Origin: Chthonobacter rhizosphaerae | Lineage (GTDB): Bacteria > Pseudomonadota > Alphaproteobacteria > Rhizobiales > Pleomorphomonadaceae | NCBI RefSeq assembly: GCF_013839525.1 | Contig: NZ_JACDIS010000008.1 | Location: 1-64,000, forward strand | Direction of reading: 5' to 3' | DNA length: 64,000 bases | Shown here: piece after piece, positions 9,102 to 17,662 of the stretch | Numbering within the stretch: the first letter of the stretch is position 1 | How the letters are laid out: every line of letters begins with the position of its first letter | Position numbers and translations under genes: made by a program | Notes under the pieces: generated by a model | What the model saw: the letters and a program-made list of their open reading frames with translations, nothing else | Told to the model about the DNA's origin: nothing | The model's database searches: none

Positions 9102-10159
9102 CTGACGCGCCCGCCACCGGCCCCCGGGTCGAACTCTTGACGGTGGCCAAGGACGAGGCCGGGCTGCGGCTCGACCGGTGGTTCAAGGAACACTATCCGG
9201 GCCTCGGCTTCGGCCATCTGCAGAAGCTCATCCGCTCCGGCCAGGTGCGGGTGGACGGCAAGCGCGTGGAGACGTCCACCCGCGTGGCTGCCGGCCAGGT
9301 GGTGCGCGTGCCGCCGCTGCAGTTCGGCGACGCGGCTGCCTCGTCCTCGTCCTTCGCAGTGGAGGGCAACGGCGCCCCGATGGCGCGCCCCAAACAGACG
9401 CCGTCCGCCAACGAGGCCGATTACCTGCGGGCGCTGGTGCTCTACGAGGACGAGCACGTGTTCGTGTTCAACAAGCCGGCCGGGCTCGCCGTGCAGGGCG
9501 GTTCGGGAATGACGCGCCATATCGACGGCATGCTGGAGGTGTTTCGCGACCGGAAGGGCGTGAAGCCGCGTCTCGTGCACCGGCTGGACCGGGAAACCTC
9601 CGGCTGCCTTCTGGTGGCGAAGACGCGCCTCGCGGCGTCCACCCTCGCCCGGACCTTCCAGACCCGGTCGGCCCGGAAGATCTATTGGGCGCTCGTCTAC
9701 GGCCAGCCGAGGCCGGCCCAGGGCAAGGTCTCCACCTATCTGAAGCGGGTGGCGAGCCCGGACGGGGACATGATGGTGGTCGCCAAGCACGGCGAGAAGG
9801 ACGCCCAGCACGCGGTGACCTACTATTCCACCGTGGACCACGCGGGCGGCAAGATGGCGTGGCTCACCATGAAGCCCACCACCGGCCGCACCCACCAGCT
9901 GCGTGTCCACTGCCAGGCGATCGGCCATCCCATCATGGGCGACCCGCGCTACTTCGACATCGAGAACTACGAGTTGCCGGGGGGCATCCAGAACCGGCTG
10001 CACCTGCTCGCCCGCCGCCTCACCATCCCGCATCCGGCAGGCAAGGGCGTGATCGACGTGACGGCGCCGCTGCCGCCGCACATGCTGCAGTCCTGGAACC
10101 TGCTCGGCTTCGAGACCGAGGACGACCCGCGCGCCGATCCGAAGTTTCCGGAGGACTGA
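9098..10159 (+). CDS. RluA-family 23S rRNA pseudouridine synthase (RluC/RluD-like)
   Basis: A 353-residue protein has an N-terminal S4 RNA-binding domain (about residues 14-75, LRLDRWFKEHYP through KLIRSGQVRVDGKRV) and an RluA catalytic domain. The catalytic Asp is in HRLDRETSG (Asp164). Further family blocks are VFNKPAGLAVQGG and TGRTHQLRVH. It would convert specific uridines of 23S rRNA to pseudouridine. The linker between the domains (residues 75-105) is rich in Ser and Ala. The ATG overlaps the crcB stop by four bases. Alphaproteobacterial genomes often place an RluC-like gene beside crcB and close to a HAD gene and ATP12, as here. RluC versus RluD cannot be settled by eye. Confidence 0.93.
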   Translation: MTDAPATGPRVELLTVAKDEAGLRLDRWFKEHYPGLGFGHLQKLIRSGQVRVDGKRVETSTRVAAGQVVRVPPLQFGDAAASSSSFAVEGNGAPMARPKQTPSANEADYLRALVLYEDEHVFVFNKPAGLAVQGGSGMTRHIDGMLEVFRDRKGVKPRLVHRLDRETSGCLLVAKTRLAASTLARTFQTRSARKIYWALVYGQPRPAQGKVSTYLKRVASPDGDMMVVAKHGEKDAQHAVTYYSTVDHAGGKMAWLTMKPTTGRTHQLRVHCQAIGHPIMGDPRYFDIENYELPGGIQNRLHLLARRLTIPHPAGKGVIDVTAPLPPHMLQSWNLLGFETEDDPRADPKFPED

Positions 10160-10345
10160 GCGCCGGTTTTGGCGAGGGCGCGGGGTGCGACCTTCCGTCA
10201 GACCGCGATGGTCGTTCTTGCGCCGCAATCCTCGACCGGAGAATACTCCCCGCCGAGCGGTCGTCGCGCTCGGCAGGACGCCTGAGAGGGAAGACTTCCT
10301 AGTGGAAGGCACCGTAGAAGGCCGCACAGACGGAGGAAACTGTTC

Positions 10346-10876
10346 ATGAGGACGCTTTTCGCGGCGCTGGTCGCCGGTATTGTCGCGCTCGCGCCGCTGG
10401 CAGCGGAGGCTCACGGTCCGACTCGCCAGAAAGTGGAGATCTCCACCGAGATCAACGCGCCGGCGGACAAGGTCTGGGCGGTGGTCAGCAACTTCCAGGA
10501 CCTGTCCTGGGTGCCGGGCGTCGCCAAGGTCGAGGGTTCGGGCAGCGAGGTCGGCTCCGAGCGGGTGATCACGCTGGAGAACGGCGAGACCCTGAAGGAA
10601 AAGGTCGACAAGCTCGACGCGGCCAAGATGATGATCATGTATCGGGCCGAAGGGGACAACGTGAAGTTCCTGCCGGTGACCAACTATTCCTCCCGCCTCA
10701 CCGTCAAGGCGAACGGCAGCAAGTCCACCGTCACCTGGTGGGGCGCCTTCTACCGCGGCTATCCGAACAACGATCCGCCGGCGGAGCTGAACGACGAGGC
10801 CGCCGTGAAAGCCGTGACCGGCCTCTACAACGCCGGCCTGGAAGGCCTGAAGAAGAAGCTGGAGAGCGGCAGCTGA
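10346..10876 (+). CDS. Exported SRPBCC-fold (MxaD-like) protein
   Basis: A 176-residue protein has a signal peptide (MRTLFAALVAGIVALAPLAA, cleavage near EAHG) followed by an SRPBCC/START-like domain. The block EISTEINAPADKVWAVVSNF is the typical opening of that fold, and TVTWWGAFYRGYPNND a later strand. The closest functional analogue I know is periplasmic MxaD of methylotrophs, which helps methanol dehydrogenase and its cytochrome interact; that role is an inference. The next gene, a beta-propeller, overlaps its stop codon (TGATG), so they form a translationally coupled pair. A GGAGGAAA ribosome-binding site precedes the ATG. Confidence 0.82.
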   Translation: MRTLFAALVAGIVALAPLAAEAHGPTRQKVEISTEINAPADKVWAVVSNFQDLSWVPGVAKVEGSGSEVGSERVITLENGETLKEKVDKLDAAKMMIMYRAEGDNVKFLPVTNYSSRLTVKANGSKSTVTWWGAFYRGYPNNDPPAELNDEAAVKAVTGLYNAGLEGLKKKLESGS

Positions 10877-11847
10877 TGACGGCGGCGAAGGCCATCCGCC
10901 GCATGGCGGCCGCCGCCGGCGTCTTCGCCGGCTGCCTGGCGCACGCCGGGCCGGCCGCCGCCGACGAGGCCTTCGTCACCAACCAGCAGAGCGACGACGT
11001 CTCCGTCGTCGACCTCGACACCGCCACCGTGGTGGCGACGATCCCGGTCGGCGGCAAGCCGGCCGGTGTCGTCGTGTCGGCCGACGGCGCCCGGGCCTAT
11101 GTGTCGAGCCCCGAGGGCAAGTACGTCACCGTGATCGACGCGGCCGCCCGCTCGGTGGTCGGCCGCATCGATGTCGGCGGCGGGCCGGTGGGGATCGTGC
11201 TCTCGCCGGACGACCGTCGCCTGTTTGTGGCCGACTGGTACAACAACCGGATCCTCGCCATCGACACGGCCACCCTGAAGGTGGCCGGCACGGTTCCGGT
11301 CGGTCGCGCCCCGGCCGGCATGGCGGTGACGCCGGACGGTTCGCTGCTCGTCTCTTGCGACCGCGACGACGACCGGCTCTCCTTCATCGACACCCGGACG
11401 CTCGCCGTGGTCGGCACGGCGACGGTCGGCACCCATCCGTTCGCCGTCACCTTGTCCCCGGACGGGGCGACCGCCTACGTGGCCAACGTCATGTCCGACG
11501 ACATGTCTGTCGTCGACGTCGCGGCCCGGAAGGAGACCGCCCGCGTGCCGACGGGCGACACGCCCTACGGCGTGGCGCTTTCCGGCGGTCTCGGCTTCGT
11601 CACCGACCAGCACGCGGACACCGTGACGGTGTTCGACATCAAGACGCTCGAGGTCGTCAAGACCGTCGACACGCCGGCATTCCCGGAAGGCATCGCGGCC
11701 GCCCGGGACGGGCGGAAAGTCTGGGTCGCGAGCTGGAACGACGACCTTCTGTTCTCTCTCGACACGGCCACATTGTCGGTCGTTGACGAAATCCCCGTCG
11801 GAACGAGCCCGCGGGCCTTCGGCAACTTCATCCGCCGCACCGATTGA
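10876..11847 (+). CDS. Exported YVTN-type beta-propeller protein
   Basis: A 323-residue protein begins with a signal peptide ending near AAADEA. The rest is about seven 40-residue blades with the repeated pattern VsVVDLDTATVVATIPVGGKPAGVvvSaDG...AYV, which is the YVTN/NHL-like propeller of exported proteins. Such propellers are often found beside PQQ-dependent dehydrogenases or cytochromes, but none is in this window. The ATG shares its A with the TGA of the SRPBCC gene, and GGAGAG lies upstream. Substrate or partner is unknown; with its neighbour it probably acts in the periplasm. Confidence 0.85.
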   Translation: MTAAKAIRRMAAAAGVFAGCLAHAGPAAADEAFVTNQQSDDVSVVDLDTATVVATIPVGGKPAGVVVSADGARAYVSSPEGKYVTVIDAAARSVVGRIDVGGGPVGIVLSPDDRRLFVADWYNNRILAIDTATLKVAGTVPVGRAPAGMAVTPDGSLLVSCDRDDDRLSFIDTRTLAVVGTATVGTHPFAVTLSPDGATAYVANVMSDDMSVVDVAARKETARVPTGDTPYGVALSGGLGFVTDQHADTVTVFDIKTLEVVKTVDTPAFPEGIAAARDGRKVWVASWNDDLLFSLDTATLSVVDEIPVGTSPRAFGNFIRRTD

Positions 11848-11860
11848 GAGGCCGCGCCGG

Positions 11861-12322
11861 TCACGGGCCGCAGGTGATGTCCACGGTCTTGGACCACGTG
11901 TCGATCACCTGTCCGGCCTCCTCGATCCGCGCCGTCACCTCGAGTCCGGCGCAGCCGTGGTCGACGATGAAGGACCGCATGGCGGTTCCGAAATTCCCGA
12001 TCGACCGGATGGGCCAAGCCTTCTCGAACAGGACCGCACCCTCCGGCCGCGTTCGCGCGGTCGCGTAAAGCGTTGGCGGATCTTGGAATTCCGCATTCGG
12101 CTCGCCCTCCACGATGACGTCCACCACCAGCTGGACCGACCGCCCGTCCGGCCCGTTGGCCGCGACCGGCCGGTCCGCCTTGGCGACGTCGTCGGAGACG
12201 CCGCCGCTGTCCTCGAAGAGGAGCAGGATCTTGGACGCCCCGAACCGGAGGTCCGCCGCCGCGTCCGCGTCCACCGCCTGGAGGCCGACCGCCGCCACGA
12301 CTGCACCGACCAGCCACCGCAT
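11861..12322 (-). CDS. Small exported protein of unknown function
   Basis: A 153-residue protein has a signal peptide (MRWLVGAVVAAVGLQAVDAD, cleavage near ADAAA). The mature domain is about 130 residues with two cysteines (HGCAG and DITCGP) near the C-terminus. I do not recognise a family. The start at 12322 has GGGGAGGA 8 bases upstream. The gene converges on the beta-propeller gene with only 13 bp between stop codons and diverges from the HAD gene. Its location next to two other exported proteins suggests a shared periplasmic role, but this is inference. Confidence 0.72.
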   Translation of the reverse strand: MRWLVGAVVAAVGLQAVDADAAADLRFGASKILLLFEDSGGVSDDVAKADRPVAANGPDGRSVQLVVDVIVEGEPNAEFQDPPTLYATARTRPEGAVLFEKAWPIRSIGNFGTAMRSFIVDHGCAGLEVTARIEEAGQVIDTWSKTVDITCGP

Positions 12323-12499
12323 GAACCCGATCCTCCCCTTTTCCGGCGACCCTGCCGGCGGACGCCGAGCCGAGGATCGTCTCCGAGATTGCCATCTCGC
12401 CGGAAAAGCCGAAACCCGGCTCGTCAGGCGAAACCCGGCTCGGCAGGCATGCGCACGCCCACTCTCGACAGGCGGCCTGCTTGGCGATAGTTCCCGTTC

Positions 12500-13177
12500 A
12501 TGACCCTTTCCGCTCCCAAGCTGGTGCTCTTCGATTGCGACGGCACCCTCGTCGACAGCCAGGTGATGATCGTGTCCGCCATGACGCGGGCGTTCGAGAC
12601 ATCCGGGCTCGCGCCGCCGCCGCGCGAGGCGGTGCTCTCCATCGTGGGCCTGTCCCTGCCGATCGCGATCGCGCGGCTCCTGACGGCGCATCCGGACCTG
12701 CCGGTCGACCCCCTGGTGGAGGCCTACAAGGCGGCATTCTTCGAGCTGCGGCAAAGCCTTGACCATCAGGAGCCGCTGTTTCCGTTCGCCCGCGAGACGA
12801 TCGAGGAACTGGCCGCCCGGCCGGACGTTCTGCTCGGCGTGGTGACGGGAAAGTCCCGCCGCGGACTGACCGCCATCCTGGCGCTGCACGGCCTCGCCGA
12901 TCACTTCGCGGTGCTGCGCACCGCCGACGACGCGCCGTCGAAACCGGATCCCACCATGGTTCTGGACGCGGTCGCGGCCGTGGGCGGGGAGGTGGAGCGG
13001 ACCGTGGTCGTGGGCGACACCACCTTCGACATCGAGATGGCCAGGGCCGCCGGTTCCCCGTCGATCGGCGTGTCCTGGGGCTATCATCCGCCGGAGGCGC
13101 TGACGGCGGCGGGCGCCCGCACGGTGATCGACGATTTCCGGGTCCTGCCCGGCCTTGTCACGGACCTGTTCGCCTGA
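12500..13177 (+). CDS. HAD-IA hydrolase (phosphoglycolate phosphatase-like)
   Basis: A 225-residue protein has all HAD motifs: motif I DCDGTLVDS (nucleophile Asp in FDCDGT), motif II VVTGKSRRG, motif III Lys in DDAPSKPDP, and motif IV VVGDTTFDIEMA. The cap inserted after motif I is alpha-helical, as in subclass IA with Gph and PGMB. The natural substrate cannot be told; alphaproteobacterial genomes often keep this gene directly ahead of ATP12, 11 bp downstream here, suggesting cotranscription. The start ATG lacks a strong ribosome-binding site but precedes motif I by 11 codons, the usual distance. Confidence 0.92.
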   Translation: MTLSAPKLVLFDCDGTLVDSQVMIVSAMTRAFETSGLAPPPREAVLSIVGLSLPIAIARLLTAHPDLPVDPLVEAYKAAFFELRQSLDHQEPLFPFARETIEELAARPDVLLGVVTGKSRRGLTAILALHGLADHFAVLRTADDAPSKPDPTMVLDAVAAVGGEVERTVVVGDTTFDIEMARAAGSPSIGVSWGYHPPEALTAAGARTVIDDFRVLPGLVTDLFA

Positions 13178-13188
13178 GGAGCACCGCC

Positions 13189-13962
13189 ATGCCGGATCTT
13201 TTCGACGACCTCGCCGGTCCGACCGACGCCGACCGCGACCGGGCGTCCACCGAGCGCCGGGCGGCCGCCCGCGAACTGCCGAAGCGCTTCTACAAGGAAG
13301 CGTCCGTCACGGCGGGGGAGGGCGGATTCGCCGTCCAGCTGGACGGCCGCCCCGTGCGCACGCCGGCCCGCCGGACCCTCTTTCTGCCGACGGAAGCTCT
13401 GGCGGCGGCGGTCGCGAAGGAGTGGGCCGACCAGGGGCTCTATGTGGACCCGGGCACCATGCACCTGACCCGGCTCGCCAATTCGGCCATCGACGGCGTC
13501 GCCGATCAGACTGATGCGGTGGCCGACGACGTGGCCAAGTACGCCGGGTCCGACCTCCTCTTCTACCGCGCCGACGGTCCCGAGCGGCTGGTGGAGCGGC
13601 AGACCGAGCTGTGGGACCCGATCGTCGCCTGGGGCGAGCAGCGCTTCGGCGTGCGTCTCCGCCTCGCCGAAGGCGTGATGCCGGTCGAGCAGGACGCCGC
13701 CGTCCTCGCCGCCGTGCGGAACGCGGTTCCGCGCGATCCCTTCGTGCTCTCCGGTCTGCACGCCATGACGACGCTGATGGGATCGGTTCTTCTCGCCTTC
13801 GCGGTGCTGGAAAGGCGCATCGGCCTCGACGAGGCCTGGACCGCGGCGCACGTGGATGAGGACTGGAACATCGAGCTCTGGGGTGAGGACGAGGAGGCTG
13901 CCGAGCGGCGGGCCTATCGGCGAGCCGAGTTCGCCGCCGCCGCCTCCCTGGCTGGGCTCTGA
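13189..13962 (+). CDS. ATP12-family F1-ATPase assembly chaperone
   Basis: A 257-residue protein matches ATP12, which in mitochondria binds the alpha subunit of F1 before assembly and has alphaproteobacterial homologues. Recognisable blocks are LPKRFYKEASV, FAVQLDGRPVRTPARRTLFLPT, AKEWADQG, the Asp/Tyr-rich YAGSDLLFYRAD and DEDWNIELWGEDEEA near the end. GAGGAG precedes the ATG at 13189. It sits 11 bp after the HAD gene and ends at the edge of repeat array 2. The family assignment is firm; function in this organism is by homology. Confidence 0.93.
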   Translation: MPDLFDDLAGPTDADRDRASTERRAAARELPKRFYKEASVTAGEGGFAVQLDGRPVRTPARRTLFLPTEALAAAVAKEWADQGLYVDPGTMHLTRLANSAIDGVADQTDAVADDVAKYAGSDLLFYRADGPERLVERQTELWDPIVAWGEQRFGVRLRLAEGVMPVEQDAAVLAAVRNAVPRDPFVLSGLHAMTTLMGSVLLAFAVLERRIGLDEAWTAAHVDEDWNIELWGEDEEAAERRAYRRAEFAAAASLAGL

Positions 13963-14109
13963 ACGGCCGGCGCGCGGCTCTCCACGCCCGTTCGAGCTCG
14001 AGGTTTGCGCTTCGAAGCGAATTCCGGTCGTGCTAGGCTGCTCGCCACGAGGGAGGTGAGACGACTTTCATCCGGTGGAGGCCGGGCCTGAGCCCGACCC
14101 CCGTTTGTC

Positions 14110-14178
14110 TTAGGTGCTGATCGTCAGGGTTAGGCGCCACCCGAACAGCCTGACAACCAGCCTAAGCCGGATCTTCAA
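14110..14178 (-). CDS. Candidate 22-residue peptide, element copy 4
   Basis: TTG start at 14178, TAA at 14112-14110. The peptide is MKIRLRLVVRLFG followed by WRLTLTIST. It has the same length, ribosome-binding site and spacing as the array 1 copies. Compared with copy 1 it has Tyr12 to Phe, three silent changes (codons 8, 13, 16) and substitutions at 17, 19 and 22. Function unknown. Confidence 0.45.
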   Translation of the reverse strand: MKIRLRLVVRLFGWRLTLTIST

Positions 14179-14501
14179 TCGTCTCACCTCCTCTCGGCAT
14201 GATGCCGGGCGGGTTACCCGGCTTCGCCACTGTGGCCCGCGGCATCGATCCTCGCAAAAACGTCATGGTTTCCGCATGAGCGGCGGTGTCCGATTGGCAC
14301 CGGGCGCATTGGACAGGCATTCGGGTCGGTGCCATCACTACGTGGCTTGCGGATGCGGACACGCACGCCTTCCGGAGGCGCCGCTCTGGCCAAGGTTTGC
14401 GCTTCGAAGCGAATTCCGGGCGTGCTAGGCTGCTCGCCACGAGGGAGGTGAGACGACCTTCATCCGGTGGAGGCCGGGCCTGAGCCCGACCCCCGTTTTT
14501 C

Positions 14502-14570
14502 TTAGACGCTGATCGTCAGGGTTAGGTGGCACCCGAACAGCCTGACAACCAGCCTAAGCCGGATCTTCAA
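14502..14570 (-). CDS. Candidate 22-residue peptide, element copy 5
   Basis: TTG start at 14570, TAA at 14504-14502. The peptide is MKIRLRLVVRLFG followed by CHLTLTISV. Codons 14 and 15 differ from copy 4 (Trp-Arg to Cys-His) and the last residue is Val. Frame and signals are otherwise unchanged. Function unknown. Confidence 0.45.
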   Translation of the reverse strand: MKIRLRLVVRLFGCHLTLTISV

Positions 14571-14808
14571 TCGTCTCACCTCCTCTCGGCATGATGCCGG
14601 GCGGATTGCCCGGCTCGGCCACTGTGCTCGGCGGCGCTCTTATCTTCAAAAACGTCGTGTTTGATGCATCTACCGCGGTTCGGCCCGAGGTCGATGGGCT
14701 TCGGGCGCCGGCGGTATCGAGGACGCACAATCAAACCTGCGTGACCGCTGTTCGCCTGTCGTCGAACCGACCGATACTCCTTCGCCGGGGGGAGACCGGG
14801 AGAGACCG

Positions 14809-15687
14809 ATGACGGACCGCATACCGATCACTCAGGAGATGATCCGCCTCTACGACGAGTACACGCACCTCACCCTCGACAGGCGGGGCTTTCTGGAAAA
14901 GCTCACCAAGGCGGCCGGGTCCACCGCGGCGGCGGCTGCCGTCGTGCCGCTCCTGGAAGCCAGCAAGGCGCGCGCAGCCGTGATCCCGGCGGACGATCCG
15001 AGGATCGTCAGCGAAACCGTCACCTACCCGGGCGCGTCAGGTGAGATGAAGGGCGTTCTGGTGCGCTCGGCGGACGCGACCGGCGAACTGCCGGCGGTGA
15101 TCGTCATCCACGAGAACCGCGGTCTCAACGGCCATATCGAGGATATCGCCCGGCGCCTGGCGGTGGACGGCTTCCTGGCGCTCGCGCCCGACTTCCTGTC
15201 GCCCTCCGGCGGAACGCCGGCGGACGAGGACCAGGCGCGCCAGGCGATCGGCGCGCTCGATCCCAAGACGACGCTCGACAACGCGGCCGCCACGGTGACC
15301 TTTCTCCAGGCCCACGAGCGCAGCAACGGCAGGGTCGGCGCGGTCGGCTTCTGCTGGGGCGGCGGGCTCGTCAATCAGCTGGCCACCGCCAGCGAGGCCC
15401 TGAAGGCCGGTGTCGCCTACTACGGACGAACGCCGGATCCGGCGGCGGTGCCGAACATCAAGGCCCGGATGCTCCTGCACTATGCCGGGCTCGACGAGCG
15501 CATCAACGCGGGGATCCCGGACTATGAAGCCGCCCTGGAGGCGGCCGGGGTCGACCACGAGATCCATGTGTACGAGGGTGTGAACCATGCTTTCAACAAC
15601 GACACGTCTTCGGCCCGCTACGACAAGGCGGCGGCGGATCTTGCGTGGCAACGCACCGTGACCTTCCTCAAGGACACTCTCGACTGA
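14809..15687 (+). CDS. Dienelactone hydrolase family protein with Tat-like leader
   Basis: A 292-residue alpha/beta hydrolase resembles carboxymethylenebutenolidase. The nucleophile is Cys182 in GFCWGGG, followed by Asp in AGLDERI and His in NHAFNND, the Cys-Asp-His triad of the family. Before the hydrolase domain there is DRRGFLEKLTKAAGSTAAAA, an RR-type leader with a hydrophobic stretch ending at SKARA, suggesting export by Tat; the leader begins about 24 residues inside the protein, which is long but seen in this family. The ATG has GGGAGA upstream. It is transcribed alone and followed by a strong terminator. Substrate unknown. Confidence 0.88.
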   Translation: MTDRIPITQEMIRLYDEYTHLTLDRRGFLEKLTKAAGSTAAAAAVVPLLEASKARAAVIPADDPRIVSETVTYPGASGEMKGVLVRSADATGELPAVIVIHENRGLNGHIEDIARRLAVDGFLALAPDFLSPSGGTPADEDQARQAIGALDPKTTLDNAAATVTFLQAHERSNGRVGAVGFCWGGGLVNQLATASEALKAGVAYYGRTPDPAAVPNIKARMLLHYAGLDERINAGIPDYEAALEAAGVDHEIHVYEGVNHAFNNDTSSARYDKAAADLAWQRTVTFLKDTLD

Positions 15688-15722
15688 CTTTTATTCATGG
15701 CGTTTGTCGATGAATCCATAGG

Positions 15723-15749
15723 GCGGCCGCGTGCTTCGCGGCCGCTTTT
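15723..15749 (+). terminator. Rho-independent terminator after the dienelactone hydrolase gene
   Basis: A perfect 9-bp stem GCGGCCGCG / CGCGGCCGC with loop TGCTT is followed by TTTT, 36 bp after the stop codon. Confidence 0.88.
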
Positions 15750-15841
15750 GCGTGTTGTCCGCCGTCAAGCCACGTGATTTGTTGAAGAATGCGCTCTTTG
15801 TGCAGTGCACCTAAAGAAGATCGCTATCGCAACATAGGCAA

Positions 15842-15861
15842 TCTCAATGATTGTATTGAGA
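15842..15861. promoter_or_regulatory. Inverted repeat upstream of the formate dehydrogenase operon
   Basis: TCTCAAT-GATTGT-ATTGAGA has perfect 7-bp arms and lies about 100 bp before the fdh1B start, in a relatively AT-rich stretch. Its size suits a LysR or GntR dimer. No regulator gene lies beside the operon. Operator function is inferred from position only. Confidence 0.5.
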
Positions 15862-15958
15862 AAATCGAACTCGTGACAGAACGTCCGCTTGTGCCGACGT
15901 GCCTGTTCGGTGTTAATCTGCCGCCACAACAAAACAAGCTCGTGAACCGAGGGCAGCC

Positions 15959-17662
15959 TTGACCGTCAAATTCGCCGAGAAGTCGCGCCCCATGACCCGC
16001 GACGTGGCATCCCCCAAAGGACGGCAGGTCGACGACGTGTCGATCGCCGAAGTCCGCGCCCTTCTCGGTGCGGAACCCCGCCGCCGCGATCTCCTGATCG
16101 AGCACCTGCACAAGCTGCAGGACCACTACGGCTGCCTGCACGCGCGCCACCTGAGGGCGCTCGCGGAAGAGATGCGCATCGCCCAGGCGGAGGTCTACGA
16201 GGTCGCGAGCTTCTATCACCACTTCGACATCGTGAAGGAAGGCCACCAGGCCCCGGCGCCGGTCACGGTGCGCGTGTGCGATTCCCTGTCCTGCATGATG
16301 GCGGGCGCCGAGCAGGTGATCGCGGCCCTGCAGCAGGGCTTCGATCCGGCGGCCGTGCGCGTGGTGCGCGCGCCCTGCGTCGGGCGCTGCGCGGAGGCGC
16401 CGGCGGCGATCGTGGGGCGGAACGCGGTCGGCTCGGTCACCCCGGAGAGCATCCTCGGCCTCGTGGCCGAAGGCCGGACCCGGCCCGAACTGCCGGCCTA
16501 TGTGGATTTCGCGGCCTATCGGGCGGCCGGCGGCTACCGGCTTCTGGAAAGCTGCCTGAAGGGCGAGCGCACGCCGGACGAGATCATCGCCTTCCTGTCG
16601 GACTCGGGCCTGCGCGGCCTTGGCGGCGCGGGCTTCCCGACCGGCCGCAAGTGGTCGATCGTGAAGGGCTATCCGGGCCCGCGCCTGATGTCGATCAACG
16701 GCGACGAGGGCGAGCCCGGCACCTTCAAGGACCGCTTCCACCTGGAGCGCGACCCGCACCGCATGATCGAGGGCGCGCTGATCGCCGCCTGGGCGGTCGG
16801 GTGCGAGCGCATCTACATGTACATGCGCGACGAATACCCGACCGTGCTGGAGATCCTCGCCCGCGAGTTCGCGGCGGTGACGGCGGCGGGTCTCGCCGAC
16901 CATGCGGGGCTGGAGCTTCGCCGCGGCGCGGGCGCCTACATCTGCGGCGAGGAGAGCGCCATGCTCGAGTCGATCGAGGGCAAGCGCGGCCTGCCGCGCC
17001 ACCGGCCCCCGTACATCGCAGAGGTGGGGCTGTTCGGCCGGCCGACCCTCAACCACAATGTCGAGACCCTGTTCTGGGTGCGCGACATCGTGGAGAAGGG
17101 CGTCGACTGGTTCGCCAGCCAGGGCGTGAACGGCTCGAAGGGCTTCCGGTCCTGGTCGGTGTCGGGCCGTGTGAAGGAGCCGGGCGTGAAGATCGCGCCG
17201 GCCGGCATCACCATGCATCAGCTGATCGAGGACTATTGCGGCGGCATGGCGGACGGCCACACGTTCAAGGCCTATCTGCCGGGCGGCGCCTCCGGCGGCA
17301 TCCTGCCCGCCGCCCTCGGCGACATCCCGCTCGACTTCGGCGGCGGTCTCGCCGGCCACGGCGCCTTCGTGGGCAGCCACGCGGTGGTGGTCCTGTCCGA
17401 CCAGGACAACATCAGGGACGTCGCCCTCAACCTGATCGACTTCTTCAAGCACGAGAGCTGCGGGCAGTGCACGCCCTGCCGAAACGGCACGGAAAAGCTC
17501 GTCTCGCTTCTGAAATCCCGTCATCACGACGAAACCGCGATTGTGGATGTGATGCAGGTGATGCGCGACGCGTCCATCTGCGGCCTCGGGCAGGCGGCGC
17601 CGAACCCGATCAGCCATCTGCTGACCTTCTTCCACGACGATCTCGCCAAGGTGCAGTCATGA
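15959..17662 (+). CDS. Formate dehydrogenase beta subunit, NuoE-NuoF fusion (Fdh1B type)
   Basis: This 567-residue subunit passes electrons from formate oxidation to NAD+. Residues 40-160 are NuoE-like with 2Fe-2S ligands Cys107, Cys112, Cys140 and Cys144 (VCDSLSC, APCVGRC). The rest is NuoF-like, with the FMN site GLGGAGFPTGRKW (221-232), NADH site NGDEGEPGTFKDR (247-259) and 4Fe-4S ligands in ESCGQCTPCRNG (Cys501, 504, 507) plus Cys541. This fusion is the layout of Fdh1B of Methylobacterium extorquens. The TTG at 15959 is taken as start because GAGGG lies 5-9 bases upstream; an ATG at 15992 is the alternative. The stop overlaps the next start (ATGA). Confidence 0.93.
   Translation: MTVKFAEKSRPMTRDVASPKGRQVDDVSIAEVRALLGAEPRRRDLLIEHLHKLQDHYGCLHARHLRALAEEMRIAQAEVYEVASFYHHFDIVKEGHQAPAPVTVRVCDSLSCMMAGAEQVIAALQQGFDPAAVRVVRAPCVGRCAEAPAAIVGRNAVGSVTPESILGLVAEGRTRPELPAYVDFAAYRAAGGYRLLESCLKGERTPDEIIAFLSDSGLRGLGGAGFPTGRKWSIVKGYPGPRLMSINGDEGEPGTFKDRFHLERDPHRMIEGALIAAWAVGCERIYMYMRDEYPTVLEILAREFAAVTAAGLADHAGLELRRGAGAYICGEESAMLESIEGKRGLPRHRPPYIAEVGLFGRPTLNHNVETLFWVRDIVEKGVDWFASQGVNGSKGFRSWSVSGRVKEPGVKIAPAGITMHQLIEDYCGGMADGHTFKAYLPGGASGGILPAALGDIPLDFGGGLAGHGAFVGSHAVVVLSDQDNIRDVALNLIDFFKHESCGQCTPCRNGTEKLVSLLKSRHHDETAIVDVMQVMRDASICGLGQAAPNPISHLLTFFHDDLAKVQS

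Larger units (their letters stand above)
14001..14640 (-). repeat. Array 2: two copies of the small-ORF element, opposite orientation
   Basis: Two units with a 392-bp period (AGGTTTGCGCTTCGAAGCGA at 14001 and 14393) carry the same element as array 1 but on the minus strand. Cores are 14048-14222 and 14440-14614. Each has the GC hairpin, GGAGGTGAG, TTG frame, stem-loop and downstream anti-Shine-Dalgarno block. Upstream of the hairpin (in the direction of the frame), CGTTTTTG and CACAGTG are kept in both, as in array 1, although the surrounding spacer differs. Each copy ends toward a CGCTTCGAAGCG palindrome. The array fills the gap between ATP12 and the dienelactone hydrolase gene. Confidence 0.88.

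Noticed and set aside
16276-17658. Extension of the formate dehydrogenase alpha frame upstream into the beta gene
   Set aside because: The frame is open but the sequence is an out-of-frame reading of the NuoE-NuoF domains. The real start is the overlapping ATG at 17659.
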